Positions 17,320 to 25,576 of a stretch of 64,000 bases of DNA are shown here, in pieces. How positions within the stretch are numbered: position 1 is the stretch's first letter; each line of letters begins with the position of its first letter. The notes below the pieces were generated by a model, which worked only from the letters and a program-made list of their open reading frames with translations, was not told the origin of the DNA and searched no databases. The stretch comes from Hoylesella marshii DSM 16973 = JCM 13450. Lineage in GTDB: Bacteria > Bacteroidota > Bacteroidia > Bacteroidales > Bacteroidaceae. The position numbers were made by a program, and so were the translations under genes. The stretch covers positions 2,003,604-2,067,603 of the forward strand of contig NZ_GL397214.1 of the NCBI RefSeq assembly GCF_000146675.1, read 5' to 3'.

Positions 17320-18861
17320 ATGATGGCACAAGAAGACGTTTTCAAGAAGATAGTTTCCCACTGTAAAGAATATGGTTTCGTATTCCCCGGCAGTGACATC
17401 TACGACGGACTCGGCGCAGTGTACGACTACGGACAGAACGGCGTGGAGCTGAAGAATAACATCAAGGAATACTGGTGGAAGAGCATGGTATTGCTGCATG
17501 AAAACATCGTGGGCATTGATTCTGCTATCTTCATGCACCCTACGGTATGGAAGGCGAGCGGACATGTGGATGCATTCAACGACCCACTTATCGACAATCG
17601 GGACTCGAAGAAACGCTATCGTGCCGACGTGCTCATCGAAGATCAGATTGCCAAATACGAGGAGAAGATAGACAAAGAAGTAGCTAAGGCGGCGAAGAAG
17701 TTTGGCGACAGCTTCGATGAAGCGAAGTTTCGCACCACCAATCCGCGTGTGTTGGAGCATCAAAAGAAGCGCGATGCCCTGCACGAACGGTATGCGCAAG
17801 CCATGCAAGGCCCGGACTTGGAGGCGTTGAAGCAAATTATCATAGACGAAGAGATAACAGATCCCATCAGTGGAACAAAGAATTGGACAGACGTTCGGCA
17901 GTTTAACCTGATGTTCTCGACCGAGATGGGGTCGCTCTCGGATGCCACCAACAAAATTTATCTGCGACCGGAGACGGCACAGGGCATCTTCGTTAACTAC
18001 CTCAATGTGCAGAAAACGGGGCGCATGAAAGTGCCTTTCGGCATCGCACAGATAGGCAAGGCCTTCCGTAATGAGATTGTGGCACGGCAGTTTATCTTCC
18101 GTATGCGCGAATTTGAGCAGATGGAAATGCAGTTCTTCGTTAAGCCCGGAACAGAGCTGGAATGGTTTGAGACGTGGAAGAAGACACGCATGAAATGGCA
18201 TCAGACATTGGGATTCGGTGCCGAGAACTATCGTTTCCACGACCACGAGAAGCTGGCACACTATGCCAATGCAGCCTCCGACATAGAATTCCGCATGCCA
18301 TTTGGTTTCAAGGAAGTAGAAGGCATTCACTCGCGCACCAACTTCGACCTGTCGCAACACGAGAAGTTCAGCGGTAAGAATATCAAATACTTCGACCCGC
18401 AGACCAACGAAAGTTACACACCTTACGTCATTGAAACGAGTATCGGCGTAGACCGTATGTTCCTCTCCGTGATGTGTCACGCCTATGAAGAAGAGCAGTT
18501 GCAGAGCGGAGACACGCGTACCGTGCTGAAACTGCCCGCCCCGCTCGCACCTGTAAAGCTGGCTGTAATGCCGCTTGTCAAAAAAGACGGCTTGCCGGAA
18601 AAGGCACGCGAGATTGTAGATGCACTGCGATTTAAGTTCAATACCCACTATGATGAGAAAGACGCCATCGGCAAACGCTATCGCAGACAAGATGCTATTG
18701 GCACGCCCTACTGTGTGACCATAGACCACAATACGCTGCAAGACAATTGTGTCACCCTGCGTTTCCGAGATACGATGGAGCAGGAACGCGTCGGTATCGA
18801 CCGCTTGGAAAGCATCATCGAAGATAAAGTAAGTATCACTTCCCTACTAAAGAGATTATAA
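17320..18861 (+). CDS. glyS: Glycyl-tRNA synthetase
   Basis: Homodimeric class II synthetase charging tRNA-Gly. From the ATG at 17320 the product is 513 residues (MMAQEDVFKKIVSHCKEYGF). The SD-like AAAGGA just before it and the -7 box at 17284 support this start over the open-frame limit at 17104; the ATG at 17323 is equally possible. Class II motif 2 is in KAFRNEIVARQFIFRMREFEQ, motif 3 in SIGVDRMFLSVM, and the glycine-specific LRPETAQGIFVNY is present. The C-terminal part (LAPVKLAVMPLVKKDGLP onward) is the anticodon-binding domain. An FKBP lipoprotein gene follows after 3 bases. Confidence 0.95.
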   Translation: MMAQEDVFKKIVSHCKEYGFVFPGSDIYDGLGAVYDYGQNGVELKNNIKEYWWKSMVLLHENIVGIDSAIFMHPTVWKASGHVDAFNDPLIDNRDSKKRYRADVLIEDQIAKYEEKIDKEVAKAAKKFGDSFDEAKFRTTNPRVLEHQKKRDALHERYAQAMQGPDLEALKQIIIDEEITDPISGTKNWTDVRQFNLMFSTEMGSLSDATNKIYLRPETAQGIFVNYLNVQKTGRMKVPFGIAQIGKAFRNEIVARQFIFRMREFEQMEMQFFVKPGTELEWFETWKKTRMKWHQTLGFGAENYRFHDHEKLAHYANAASDIEFRMPFGFKEVEGIHSRTNFDLSQHEKFSGKNIKYFDPQTNESYTPYVIETSIGVDRMFLSVMCHAYEEEQLQSGDTRTVLKLPAPLAPVKLAVMPLVKKDGLPEKAREIVDALRFKFNTHYDEKDAIGKRYRRQDAIGTPYCVTIDHNTLQDNCVTLRFRDTMEQERVGIDRLESIIEDKVSITSLLKRL

Positions 18862-18864
18862 GAA

Positions 18865-19512
18865 ATGAAACATACGAAACCGTTAGCATGGCTCGCAGCC
18901 ATCATCCTGTCGGGGGGCATGCTCCTCGGATGCAGTGAAAGCGAGGGCGGTACAGAGGAATATCCCAATTGGAAAGCCACCAACGACACTTATTTTAACA
19001 ACCTCTATCAGACCGCTACGAAGCAAATCGCTTCAGGAAGCACGCAATGGAAGATTATTGCGAACTGGTCGTACAATGCCGATGCAGCCAAAACACCCGA
19101 CACGCACATCGTGGTGGAGGTGTTGAAGCAGGGCACGGGCAGCGGTTGTCCGTTCTATTCAGACTCCGTCCGCGTGCATTACCAAGGCCGCTTACTGCCT
19201 TCCGTATCGTATCCTGCAGGCCGTATCTTCGAACAAACATGGACGGGCGCCTATGATACGGCTACCAATGCTCCCAAAAACTTCTTGGTCAGTCGATTGG
19301 TAGACGGCTTTGCCACCGCCTTGCAACACATGCACATCGGCGACCGATGGCGCGTTTATATCCCCTATCAGTTAGGTTATGGTTCTAAAAATACCTCTAA
19401 CGGACTTCCCGCCTGTTCCACTCTTATCTTCGATATTACGCTGTCGGCCTATGCAAGGCCAGGTGTAGCCCTCCCCACACGTGCACAGAGGTTTGTTTGG
19501 ATAGAAGAATGA
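18865..19512 (+). CDS. FKBP-type peptidyl-prolyl isomerase lipoprotein
   Basis: A 215-residue lipoprotein: signal peptide with lipobox LLGC (cysteine about residue 23) followed by SESEGG, so probably anchored to the outer or inner membrane. Residues about 90-205 form an FKBP domain: DSVRVHYQGRLL, an FEQTW segment in place of the usual FDSS, VDGFATALQHMHIGDRWRVYIPYQLGYG and STLIFDITL. These residues are near the FKBP consensus (G-M-G-x-R/W-x-x-x-I-P-x-x-L-a-Y-G), so isomerase activity is plausible. Only 3 bases after glyS, so translationally linked, and closed by a good terminator. Confidence 0.87.
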   Translation: MKHTKPLAWLAAIILSGGMLLGCSESEGGTEEYPNWKATNDTYFNNLYQTATKQIASGSTQWKIIANWSYNADAAKTPDTHIVVEVLKQGTGSGCPFYSDSVRVHYQGRLLPSVSYPAGRIFEQTWTGAYDTATNAPKNFLVSRLVDGFATALQHMHIGDRWRVYIPYQLGYGSKNTSNGLPACSTLIFDITLSAYARPGVALPTRAQRFVWIEE

Positions 19513-19532
19513 ACGAAGCAGTAGAACTATGC

Positions 19533-19580
19533 AAGACCGCCGGAACAAGGTTTAAAGCCTCGCTTCGGCGGTCTTCTTTT
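19533..19580 (+). terminator. Terminator after glyS-FKBP
   Basis: Perfect 10-bp arms AAGACCGCCG (19533-19542) and CGGCGGTCTT (19566-19575), then CTTTT. The 23-base loop can pair further. Confidence 0.8.
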
Positions 19581-19612
19581 ATGGTGATGTTCGCCGGAAG
19601 CCTTTAATAGTT

Positions 19613-19750
19613 CTGTTCTACCTCCAATGGACATCCTGTTCTATCTCCAATGGGCATCCTCTCCTACCTCCAATGGGCATCCTGTCCTACCTCCAATGGA
19701 CATCCTCTCCTACCTCCAATGAAAGTCCTTCTCTATCTCCAATAGGAGGG
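19613..19750. repeat. R4: six tandem 23-bp units
   Basis: Units begin at 19613, 19636, 19659, 19682, 19705 and 19728. The constant core is CTACCTCCAATGG.CATC; the first positions alternate between CTGT and CTCT, and the last two units are decayed. The 23-base period is not a multiple of three, so it is not coding. No spacers separate the units, so it is not a CRISPR. Confidence 0.85.
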
Positions 19751-19833
19751 TAATCGTATTCCCAAATAGAAGGTGTGCCAAAAATAGTTGTATCCTCTTT
19801 TATATGTGGAAGATGTTTGCAGGGTAGCAATAT

Positions 19834-20157
19834 TATACGCGGGTTCGGGATAAGGCAATCGGACTGTAAGCCCCCTCGGGGCTATTGGATAAGGCTATCT
19901 GGGCTGTAAGCCCCGACGGGGCGTAAGACCTTAGGCAGGGTGTGAAGCTCGTAAGAGCTTAACCCCTGATAAGCATGTGTAGAAAGATAAACCCCGTAGG
20001 GGTGACGGAGGGGGGAGGGTTAGTGTTCTGTCACCCCTTCAGGGCTTAGACTGCGGGAATCCGCGACACAGGGGCTGCGCTATCGCTTACCCCTATCTAA
20101 GGTCTGTCGCCCCTTTGGGGCTATTGGATAAGATTCTCTTATCCCGAATTCGCGTAG
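19834..20157 (+). repeat. R1 element, copy B
   Basis: About 324 bp. Left end ATACGCGGGTTCGGGATAAG (from 19835), right end CTTATCCCGAATTCGCGTAG (to 20156). The region next to the left end is duplicated (CTGTAAGCCCC occurs twice with a GGATAAGG between), and about 33 bases present in A and C are missing near 20037. The right end is 19 bases from the stop codon of leftward ftsW. Confidence 0.8.
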
Positions 20158-20176
20158 AGTATGGAGGGGGAAGCAT

Positions 20177-21415
20177 CTATTCGGCATCGGCCATATCCTT
20201 TTTCTTGGCCGACCGACTGACACTGAGTATCACGCCGATGTAGATGCAATTGATGATGGTGGAGGTGCCGCCCTTGCTGATGAGAGGAAGCGGCTGCCCC
20301 GTGACAGGTGCAAGCCCTACGGCCACGAGCATGTTGAACAACGCCTGACTGACAAGAAGCAAAGCGAGACCCATGACCAAGAAGGCGGGAAAGTTGTTCT
20401 CACAGCGGTTCGCAATACGCCGGACGCGAAAAAGGAGTATGATATAAAGCATCGCAACAAAGGCTGCACCTGCGATGCCTAACTCTTCGATAATGATGGC
20501 GTAGATGAAATCGGAGAAAGCCTGCGACAGAAAATCGCGCTCTACGGAATTGCCCGGGCCTACACCTACAACGTTTGACGAGACAATGGCGATATTCGAA
20601 TGAGCTATCTGTGCGTCTTTGTCGAGGTCGAAATCTTCGGGAGGCACTTCCCTTTTGTCCATAAACTTCATGATGCGCGACTTCCATGTGTCAAGACGGG
20701 TGAGGATTCCTCCGTGGGAGGATGCTTCTTGTTGCTGTTCCACTCGTTCGGTAACGTTACCTCGGGTGTTCTCTCGGTTGCGGTCGGTGCCAAGCAGCAT
20801 GATGCTTGCCACAAATAAAACCCCGAGAATCGTCACGACCCCTAATAGCTTTCCTATCTGTTTAAGAGATACGCGTCCGATAAACATCATGCACACCACG
20901 ACGAATGCCAGCAGGGCTGCCGTGGAGAAGTTTTCGCGGAAGATGAGAGCGATGTAAGGTATGGAGATCCACAAGATATAACGAAATGTTTTCCGAGCAG
21001 CACCCGTTTCGGTCTGCATAGCACCAAGAATCTGGGCAACAGTCAGGACTACTCCGCCCTTGGCAATCTCTGAGGGTTGAAACTGAATGCCCAAGATGCT
21101 AATCCATCGCTGTGCGCCATTGGTAGACACACCGACAAGCATGGCAACAAGAAGCATAACAAGTGCAGCCGGCATGAGGAAAGGCGTAACGATCTTGAAG
21201 TATTTGCAAGGAATATTGAGCACAAGCACCATCATGAAAAGGCCGACGGAGAGCAGTCCCACGTGTTTCAACACGGGTGCCCAATAGCTTCCGCTCTTGT
21301 AGGTAAGTCCCGATGATGCTGAAAATACCTCTACAATACTAATCATGCAGAGGAAGAAGAACACCATCCATACCACCTTGTCGCCCTTGAATATGTTACT
21401 GAGAGTTTTGTTCAT
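20177..21415 (-). CDS. ftsW: SEDS peptidoglycan glycosyltransferase FtsW
   Basis: A polytopic inner-membrane protein of 412 residues that polymerises septal glycan from lipid II, paired with FtsI. Features of the SEDS family are visible: GAQRWISILGIQFQPSEIAKGG in the first half, and GVGPGNSVERDFLSQAFSDFIYAIIIEELGI with PLISKGGTSTIINC near the end. About nine or ten hydrophobic segments. The open frame extends to 21691 but that overlaps murD in another frame; the ATG at 21415 (MNKTLSNIFKGDKVV) is the family-like start. It is the last gene of the cell-wall cluster here; murG, which often follows, is replaced by R1 copy B. Confidence 0.92.
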   Translation of the reverse strand: MNKTLSNIFKGDKVVWMVFFFLCMISIVEVFSASSGLTYKSGSYWAPVLKHVGLLSVGLFMMVLVLNIPCKYFKIVTPFLMPAALVMLLVAMLVGVSTNGAQRWISILGIQFQPSEIAKGGVVLTVAQILGAMQTETGAARKTFRYILWISIPYIALIFRENFSTAALLAFVVVCMMFIGRVSLKQIGKLLGVVTILGVLFVASIMLLGTDRNRENTRGNVTERVEQQQEASSHGGILTRLDTWKSRIMKFMDKREVPPEDFDLDKDAQIAHSNIAIVSSNVVGVGPGNSVERDFLSQAFSDFIYAIIIEELGIAGAAFVAMLYIILLFRVRRIANRCENNFPAFLVMGLALLLVSQALFNMLVAVGLAPVTGQPLPLISKGGTSTIINCIYIGVILSVSRSAKKKDMADAE

Positions 21416-21456
21416 GTCGTTTTCTTGCTCATGAGGTTGCCTGCTGTACTTCTCGT

Positions 21457-22788
21457 TTATAGTGCTCGCGCCAATGCTTTGAATTGGTTGCCGCGGTCTT
21501 CCATGTTTTTGAACAGATCGAAGCTGGCGCAGCAAGGACTCAACAGTACGGTATCGCCGGGACGCGCCATAGCGTAGCAGGCCTCCATACACTCTTTCAT
21601 GCTGTGAGTATCGCGCACGGGAATCCCTAAATGGTCGAAGTTGTCGTGCAATTTGCTGTTGTCGGCACCGAGGTAAACCAGCCCCACACACTTTTCTTTG
21701 ACCAAGGCTTTAATCGGTTCGTAGTCGTTACCCTTGTCTTTGCCGCCGATGATGAGGATGGTAGGTGTGCGCATGCTGTCCAACGCGTACCAACAGGCAT
21801 CTACGTTGGTGGCTTTCGAGTCGTTGATATACTGTACACCGCCTACTTTCACCACCTTTTCCAACCGATGTTCTACGCCGGGGAAATCGCTCAGACTTTT
21901 GCGTATCACATCTTTCTTAATACCTGCAATGCTACCGGCGATGCCTGCTGCCAGCGAGTTATAGATGTTATGACGCCCCGTAAGGCTGAGTTCCTCCTGC
22001 TCCATGTTGAAAGGCGTGGGCTCTTCAAGGGTGTAGCGTCCTTCCTCGATGTAGCCGATGGAGCCATTCTCTTTGAGTTCGGAAAACGGATACTGCATGG
22101 CTTTGATGTCGTATTTCTGTAGTTCGCGTTTGATGATGGGGTCGTCGTTCCAGAAAATAAAGCTGTCTTCCTCTGTTTGATTCTGTAAGATACGCATCTT
22201 GGCGTTCACGTAGTTCTGCATGCAATGGTCGTAACGGTCGAGATGGTCGGGAGTGATATTGAGCAGAATGGCGATGTTGGCACGGAAATCGAACATGTCG
22301 TCAAGTTGGAAAGAACTGAGTTCTATGATGTAAAAGGCATGCGGGTCTTCTGCCACCTGCAAGGCCAGACTGTTGCCGATGTTACCTGCAAGCCCGACAT
22401 CATAACCTGCTTCACGGAAGATATGATAAATCAGCGATGTCGTTGTGGTCTTTCCGTTACTGCCCGTGATACAGACCATCTTGGCATGGGTGTATCTTCC
22501 TGCAAACTCTATCTCGCTGATAATAGGAATGCTTTTATCTATAATCTTCCTCACCATGGGTGCTTCTTTGGGTATTCCGGGGCTTTTTATCACCTCGGCG
22601 CCATTGAGAATCTTCTCTTCCGTATGCTTTCCTTCCTCCCAAGCGATGCCATGGTCGTTGAGTAATTTCTTATATTTATCCTTGATGGCCGACATATCGG
22701 ATACGAATACGTCGAATCCCTCTTTCTTGGCGAGCACTGCCGAGCCGGCACCACTTTCTCCTGCTCCTAAAACAACTATTCTTTTCAT
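21457..22788 (-). CDS. murD: UDP-N-acetylmuramoylalanine--D-glutamate ligase
   Basis: Cytoplasmic Mur ligase adding D-glutamate to UDP-MurNAc-L-Ala. The 443 residues show the three-domain layout: an N-terminal Rossmann domain (VVLGAGESGAGSAVLA), the ATPase P-loop CITGSNGKTTTTSLIYH (about 110), and the C-terminal domain with YINDSKATNVDACWYAL, GGKDKGNDY and LLSPCCASFDLFKNMEDRG; the last string is a MurD signature. It sits between mraY (10 bases upstream) and ftsW (41 bases downstream) in the leftward dcw cluster. Confidence 0.95.
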   Translation of the reverse strand: MKRIVVLGAGESGAGSAVLAKKEGFDVFVSDMSAIKDKYKKLLNDHGIAWEEGKHTEEKILNGAEVIKSPGIPKEAPMVRKIIDKSIPIISEIEFAGRYTHAKMVCITGSNGKTTTTSLIYHIFREAGYDVGLAGNIGNSLALQVAEDPHAFYIIELSSFQLDDMFDFRANIAILLNITPDHLDRYDHCMQNYVNAKMRILQNQTEEDSFIFWNDDPIIKRELQKYDIKAMQYPFSELKENGSIGYIEEGRYTLEEPTPFNMEQEELSLTGRHNIYNSLAAGIAGSIAGIKKDVIRKSLSDFPGVEHRLEKVVKVGGVQYINDSKATNVDACWYALDSMRTPTILIIGGKDKGNDYEPIKALVKEKCVGLVYLGADNSKLHDNFDHLGIPVRDTHSMKECMEACYAMARPGDTVLLSPCCASFDLFKNMEDRGNQFKALARAL

Positions 22789-22798
22789 ACTGCTGTGC

Positions 22799-24067
22799 TT
22801 ATCTTATCTTAAGTGTAATGATGGTGAGTGCTGCGAGGATAATGGTGATAATCCAGAAACGAATGGTGATTTTCGACTCGTGCACGGCACCTTTCGGCTT
22901 CTTGATGAGGTATCTGCAATCGGCTTCCAGCTGGTTTTCCTGAATGCGGAAATTATCGTGAATGGGGGTACGTTTGAAGATGCGTTGCTTTACGCCCTTG
23001 TGTTTACCCAACTTGTAATACCATACCTGCATGATAACCGACAGGCTTTCTACAAAGAAGATGCCGCAAAGGATGGGCAGCATCAGTTCTTTGTGGATAA
23101 TGATAGCACAGACGGCGATGATGCCTCCGATAGTTAGCGACCCCGTGTCGCCCATAAACACCTGCGCAGGATAGGCGTTATACCACAGAAAACCGATTAA
23201 TGCGCCGATAAAGGCACACATGAATACTACCAATTCCTGTGAGCCGGGAATATACATAATATTAAGGTAGGCTGCAAACTCAATATGCGAACTCACATAT
23301 GCAAGTATGCCTAATACTACGCCGATGAGTGCCGAATTGCCAGCACACATGCCATCCATGCCATCGTTAAGATTGGCTCCGTTGGACACTGCGGTCACAA
23401 CAATGATGGTCATGATGACAAACAACACCCACCCTGCTGCCGTGCTGTACTTCCCAAAGATACTTGTCATGCGCGAATAATCAAGGTTATGACCTTTGAC
23501 AAAAGGGATAGTCGTTTTCAACGACTTGGTAGCTTCCGTCCGGTGCTTAATCACTGTCTCATGACCTTGTCGTTGTATCGCCAGATTCTCATTCATCTTT
23601 ACGTCAGGAGACGACCATAACACAAGGCCTACGATAAGTCCGATGCCTACCTGTCCGATGATTTTGTACTTTCCTTTCAGTCCCTCTTTGTTGCGACGGA
23701 ATATCTTGATATAGTCGTCCATTCCGCCTAAGAAGCCCAACCACACGGTAGTGATAATCATAAGAATGAGGTAGATGTTTCTCATACGCCCCAACAGAAG
23801 CACGGGGATGAGAATGGCGGCAATAATAATGACACCGCCCATGGATGGTACGCCTACTTTATTGATACCGAAGGGGTCGATAGAAGCGTCTCGTTGTGTC
23901 TCTGTTATCTGCTTCTTTTTGAGGTATTTGATAAATCTCTCTCCGAACCATGCAGATATAACCAAAGACAGAATCATGGCAAGGAGTGCTCTGAAGGAAA
24001 TATACCCCCAGATATGTGCCCCCGGTATGCCGAATTGGTCTAAAAGTCTGAACAGATAATACAGCAT
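22799..24067 (-). CDS. mraY: Phospho-N-acetylmuramoyl-pentapeptide transferase
   Basis: Integral inner-membrane enzyme that moves phospho-MurNAc-pentapeptide to undecaprenyl phosphate, making lipid I. The 422 residues contain about ten hydrophobic segments, the catalytic aspartate pair in LGGMDDYIKIFRRNKEGLKGKYK, the NGANLNDGMDGMCAG loop and the GDTGSLTIGG loop. Between the fourth and fifth segments there is an extra soluble stretch (about 160-195, KMNENLAIQRQGHETVIKHR region), a lengthening common in Bacteroidota MraY and longer than the ~360-residue E. coli protein. murE lies 20 bases upstream and murD 10 bases downstream. Confidence 0.95.
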   Translation of the reverse strand: MLYYLFRLLDQFGIPGAHIWGYISFRALLAMILSLVISAWFGERFIKYLKKKQITETQRDASIDPFGINKVGVPSMGGVIIIAAILIPVLLLGRMRNIYLILMIITTVWLGFLGGMDDYIKIFRRNKEGLKGKYKIIGQVGIGLIVGLVLWSSPDVKMNENLAIQRQGHETVIKHRTEATKSLKTTIPFVKGHNLDYSRMTSIFGKYSTAAGWVLFVIMTIIVVTAVSNGANLNDGMDGMCAGNSALIGVVLGILAYVSSHIEFAAYLNIMYIPGSQELVVFMCAFIGALIGFLWYNAYPAQVFMGDTGSLTIGGIIAVCAIIIHKELMLPILCGIFFVESLSVIMQVWYYKLGKHKGVKQRIFKRTPIHDNFRIQENQLEADCRYLIKKPKGAVHESKITIRFWIITIILAALTIITLKIR

Positions 24068-24087
24068 GTTATCTTATTTTTAGGATA

Positions 24088-25539
24088 TTAATCATTGAAA
24101 AGGGCGCTCACGGTTTCTTTGTCGTCGAAGTGATGCTTCACGCCTTTTATTTCCTGATAGGTTTCGTGTCCCTTGCCGGCAATAAGGATAACGTCGCCTC
24201 GCTCTGCCATCATAACGGCTGTCCGAATAGCTTCCTTACGGTCGACAATGCTCAGCGTTTTCTTCCTTTGCTGCATGTTGAGGCCTGCCAGCATATCGTC
24301 GATAATGCTTTGTGGGTCTTCGTCACGTGGATTGTCACTGGTGATAATCACTCGGTCACTCTGTTTTGCAGCTTCCTGTGCCATCAACGGACGTTTACCT
24401 TTGTCTCTGTTGCCACCGGCTCCGCAAACAGTGATAACCTTACCCTTGCCGTCCAGTACCTCATGAATGGCATTCAGCACGTTCGCAAGAGCATCGGGCG
24501 TGTGGGCATAGTCTACTACAGCCGTTACCCCTTCTTGCGAACGGATGGGTTCGAGCCTGCCGCTCACGCTCTTCAGCGTGCTCATTGCGAGGAGAATGTC
24601 TTCGGGTTGCTTGCCTAACATCATAGCGGTTCCATATACGGCCAGCAGATTGCTGACATTGAACTTTCCGATAAACTGTACGCCCACTTCTCTTCCGTCT
24701 ATTTCAAGGTACATACCCTCGAAGTGGCATTCCAGTATTTTGGCTTTGAAGTCGGCCATGTTGCGGAGAGAATAGGTTTTGATGGTAGCCTTGCAATTCT
24801 GCACCATATACATGCCGTTTTTGTCATCGGCATTCGTTATGGCAAAAGATGATTTGGGAAGGCTGTCGAAGAAGGCTTTCTTGGCATTACGGTAGTTATC
24901 GAAAGTCTTGTGATAGTCTAAGTGGTCGCGAGTGAGATTGGTAAAGATACCACCGGAGAAGTGTAATCCACTGATGCGTTTCTGTGCAATGGCATGTGAG
25001 CTACATTCCATAAACACGTATTCGCAACCGCTTTCTGCCATGCGATGAAGCAATTGATTCAGTGCAATCGGGTCAGGCGTGGTATGGTCTGCCGGTACTG
25101 CTTCCTCTTCTATATAGTTACAAACGGTGGAGAGCAGTCCGCATTTATAACCAAATTTCCGGAACATATTATATAATAAGGTGGCTACTGTGGTCTTTCC
25201 ATTCGTACCAGTCACACCGACTAACTTCAATCGCATGGACGGGTTGCCGTAAAAGATTGTGGCTACTTTGCCCGCAGCATCTTCGGTAGACGACACAACG
25301 ATGTAGGTAACGCCCGCTTTTTGCTGTTCGGGTATGGTCTCACACAGAATGGCAGATGCCCCTTGTTCTATGGCTTTCGGTATGAATCGGTGCCCATCAA
25401 CCTGTGTCCCTCTCATGGCAATGAAGAGATGTCCCTTGCCAATACGGCGCGAATCAATGTTCACGGCTGCAATCTCTATATCTTCCTCCCCAATAATGGT
25501 TGTAGGATGAATACCTTTGAGTAATTCCTTTAACTTCAT
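24088..25539 (-). CDS. murE: UDP-MurNAc-tripeptide synthetase (meso-DAP type)
   Basis: Adds the third residue to the peptidoglycan stem peptide. The 483-residue product has the N-terminal substrate domain, the P-loop [18 protein letters not shown] (about 110-127), [15 protein letters not shown], and [13 protein letters not shown]. The specificity loop reads [13 protein letters not shown] is the known signature of meso-diaminopimelate-adding MurE, so the stem peptide is expected to carry meso-DAP. The ATP-grasping KGHETYQ is near the C terminus. It lies 37 bases after ftsI and 20 bases before mraY. Confidence 0.95.
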   Translation of the reverse strand: MKLKELLKGIHPTTIIGEEDIEIAAVNIDSRRIGKGHLFIAMRGTQVDGHRFIPKAIEQGASAILCETIPEQQKAGVTYIVVSSTEDAAGKVATIFYGNPSMRLKLVGVTGTNGKTTVATLLYNMFRKFGYKCGLLSTVCNYIEEEAVPADHTTPDPIALNQLLHRMAESGCEYVFMECSSHAIAQKRISGLHFSGGIFTNLTRDHLDYHKTFDNYRNAKKAFFDSLPKSSFAITNADDKNGMYMVQNCKATIKTYSLRNMADFKAKILECHFEGMYLEIDGREVGVQFIGKFNVSNLLAVYGTAMMLGKQPEDILLAMSTLKSVSGRLEPIRSQEGVTAVVDYAHTPDALANVLNAIHEVLDGKGKVITVCGAGGNRDKGKRPLMAQEAAKQSDRVIITSDNPRDEDPQSIIDDMLAGLNMQQRKKTLSIVDRKEAIRTAVMMAERGDVILIAGKGHETYQEIKGVKHHFDDKETVSALFND

Positions 25540-25576
25540 ATATTATCTATTGTTGTTGATTGAAGGTTCTACTTTG

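Larger units (their letters stand above)
19513..20176. other. 664-bp intergenic stretch with tandem repeats and R1 copy B
   Basis: Holds the terminator of the glyS-FKBP transcript, the six-unit R4 tandem repeat and R1 copy B. It separates the rightward FKBP gene from the leftward ftsW gene. No open frame here is credible. Confidence 0.75.

Noticed and set aside
15741..17399. Leftward open frame of 552 codons opposite the acyl-CoA synthetase
   Set aside because: Rich in His, Arg and Cys without domain; the sense strand has all adenylate-enzyme motifs. The same length of 552 is a coincidence.
17242..18741. Leftward open frame of 499 codons opposite glyS
   Set aside because: A shadow of the sense gene; no family resemblance, and it would cover the glyS promoter.
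19613..19750. CRISPR array at R4
   Set aside because: The units abut without spacers.
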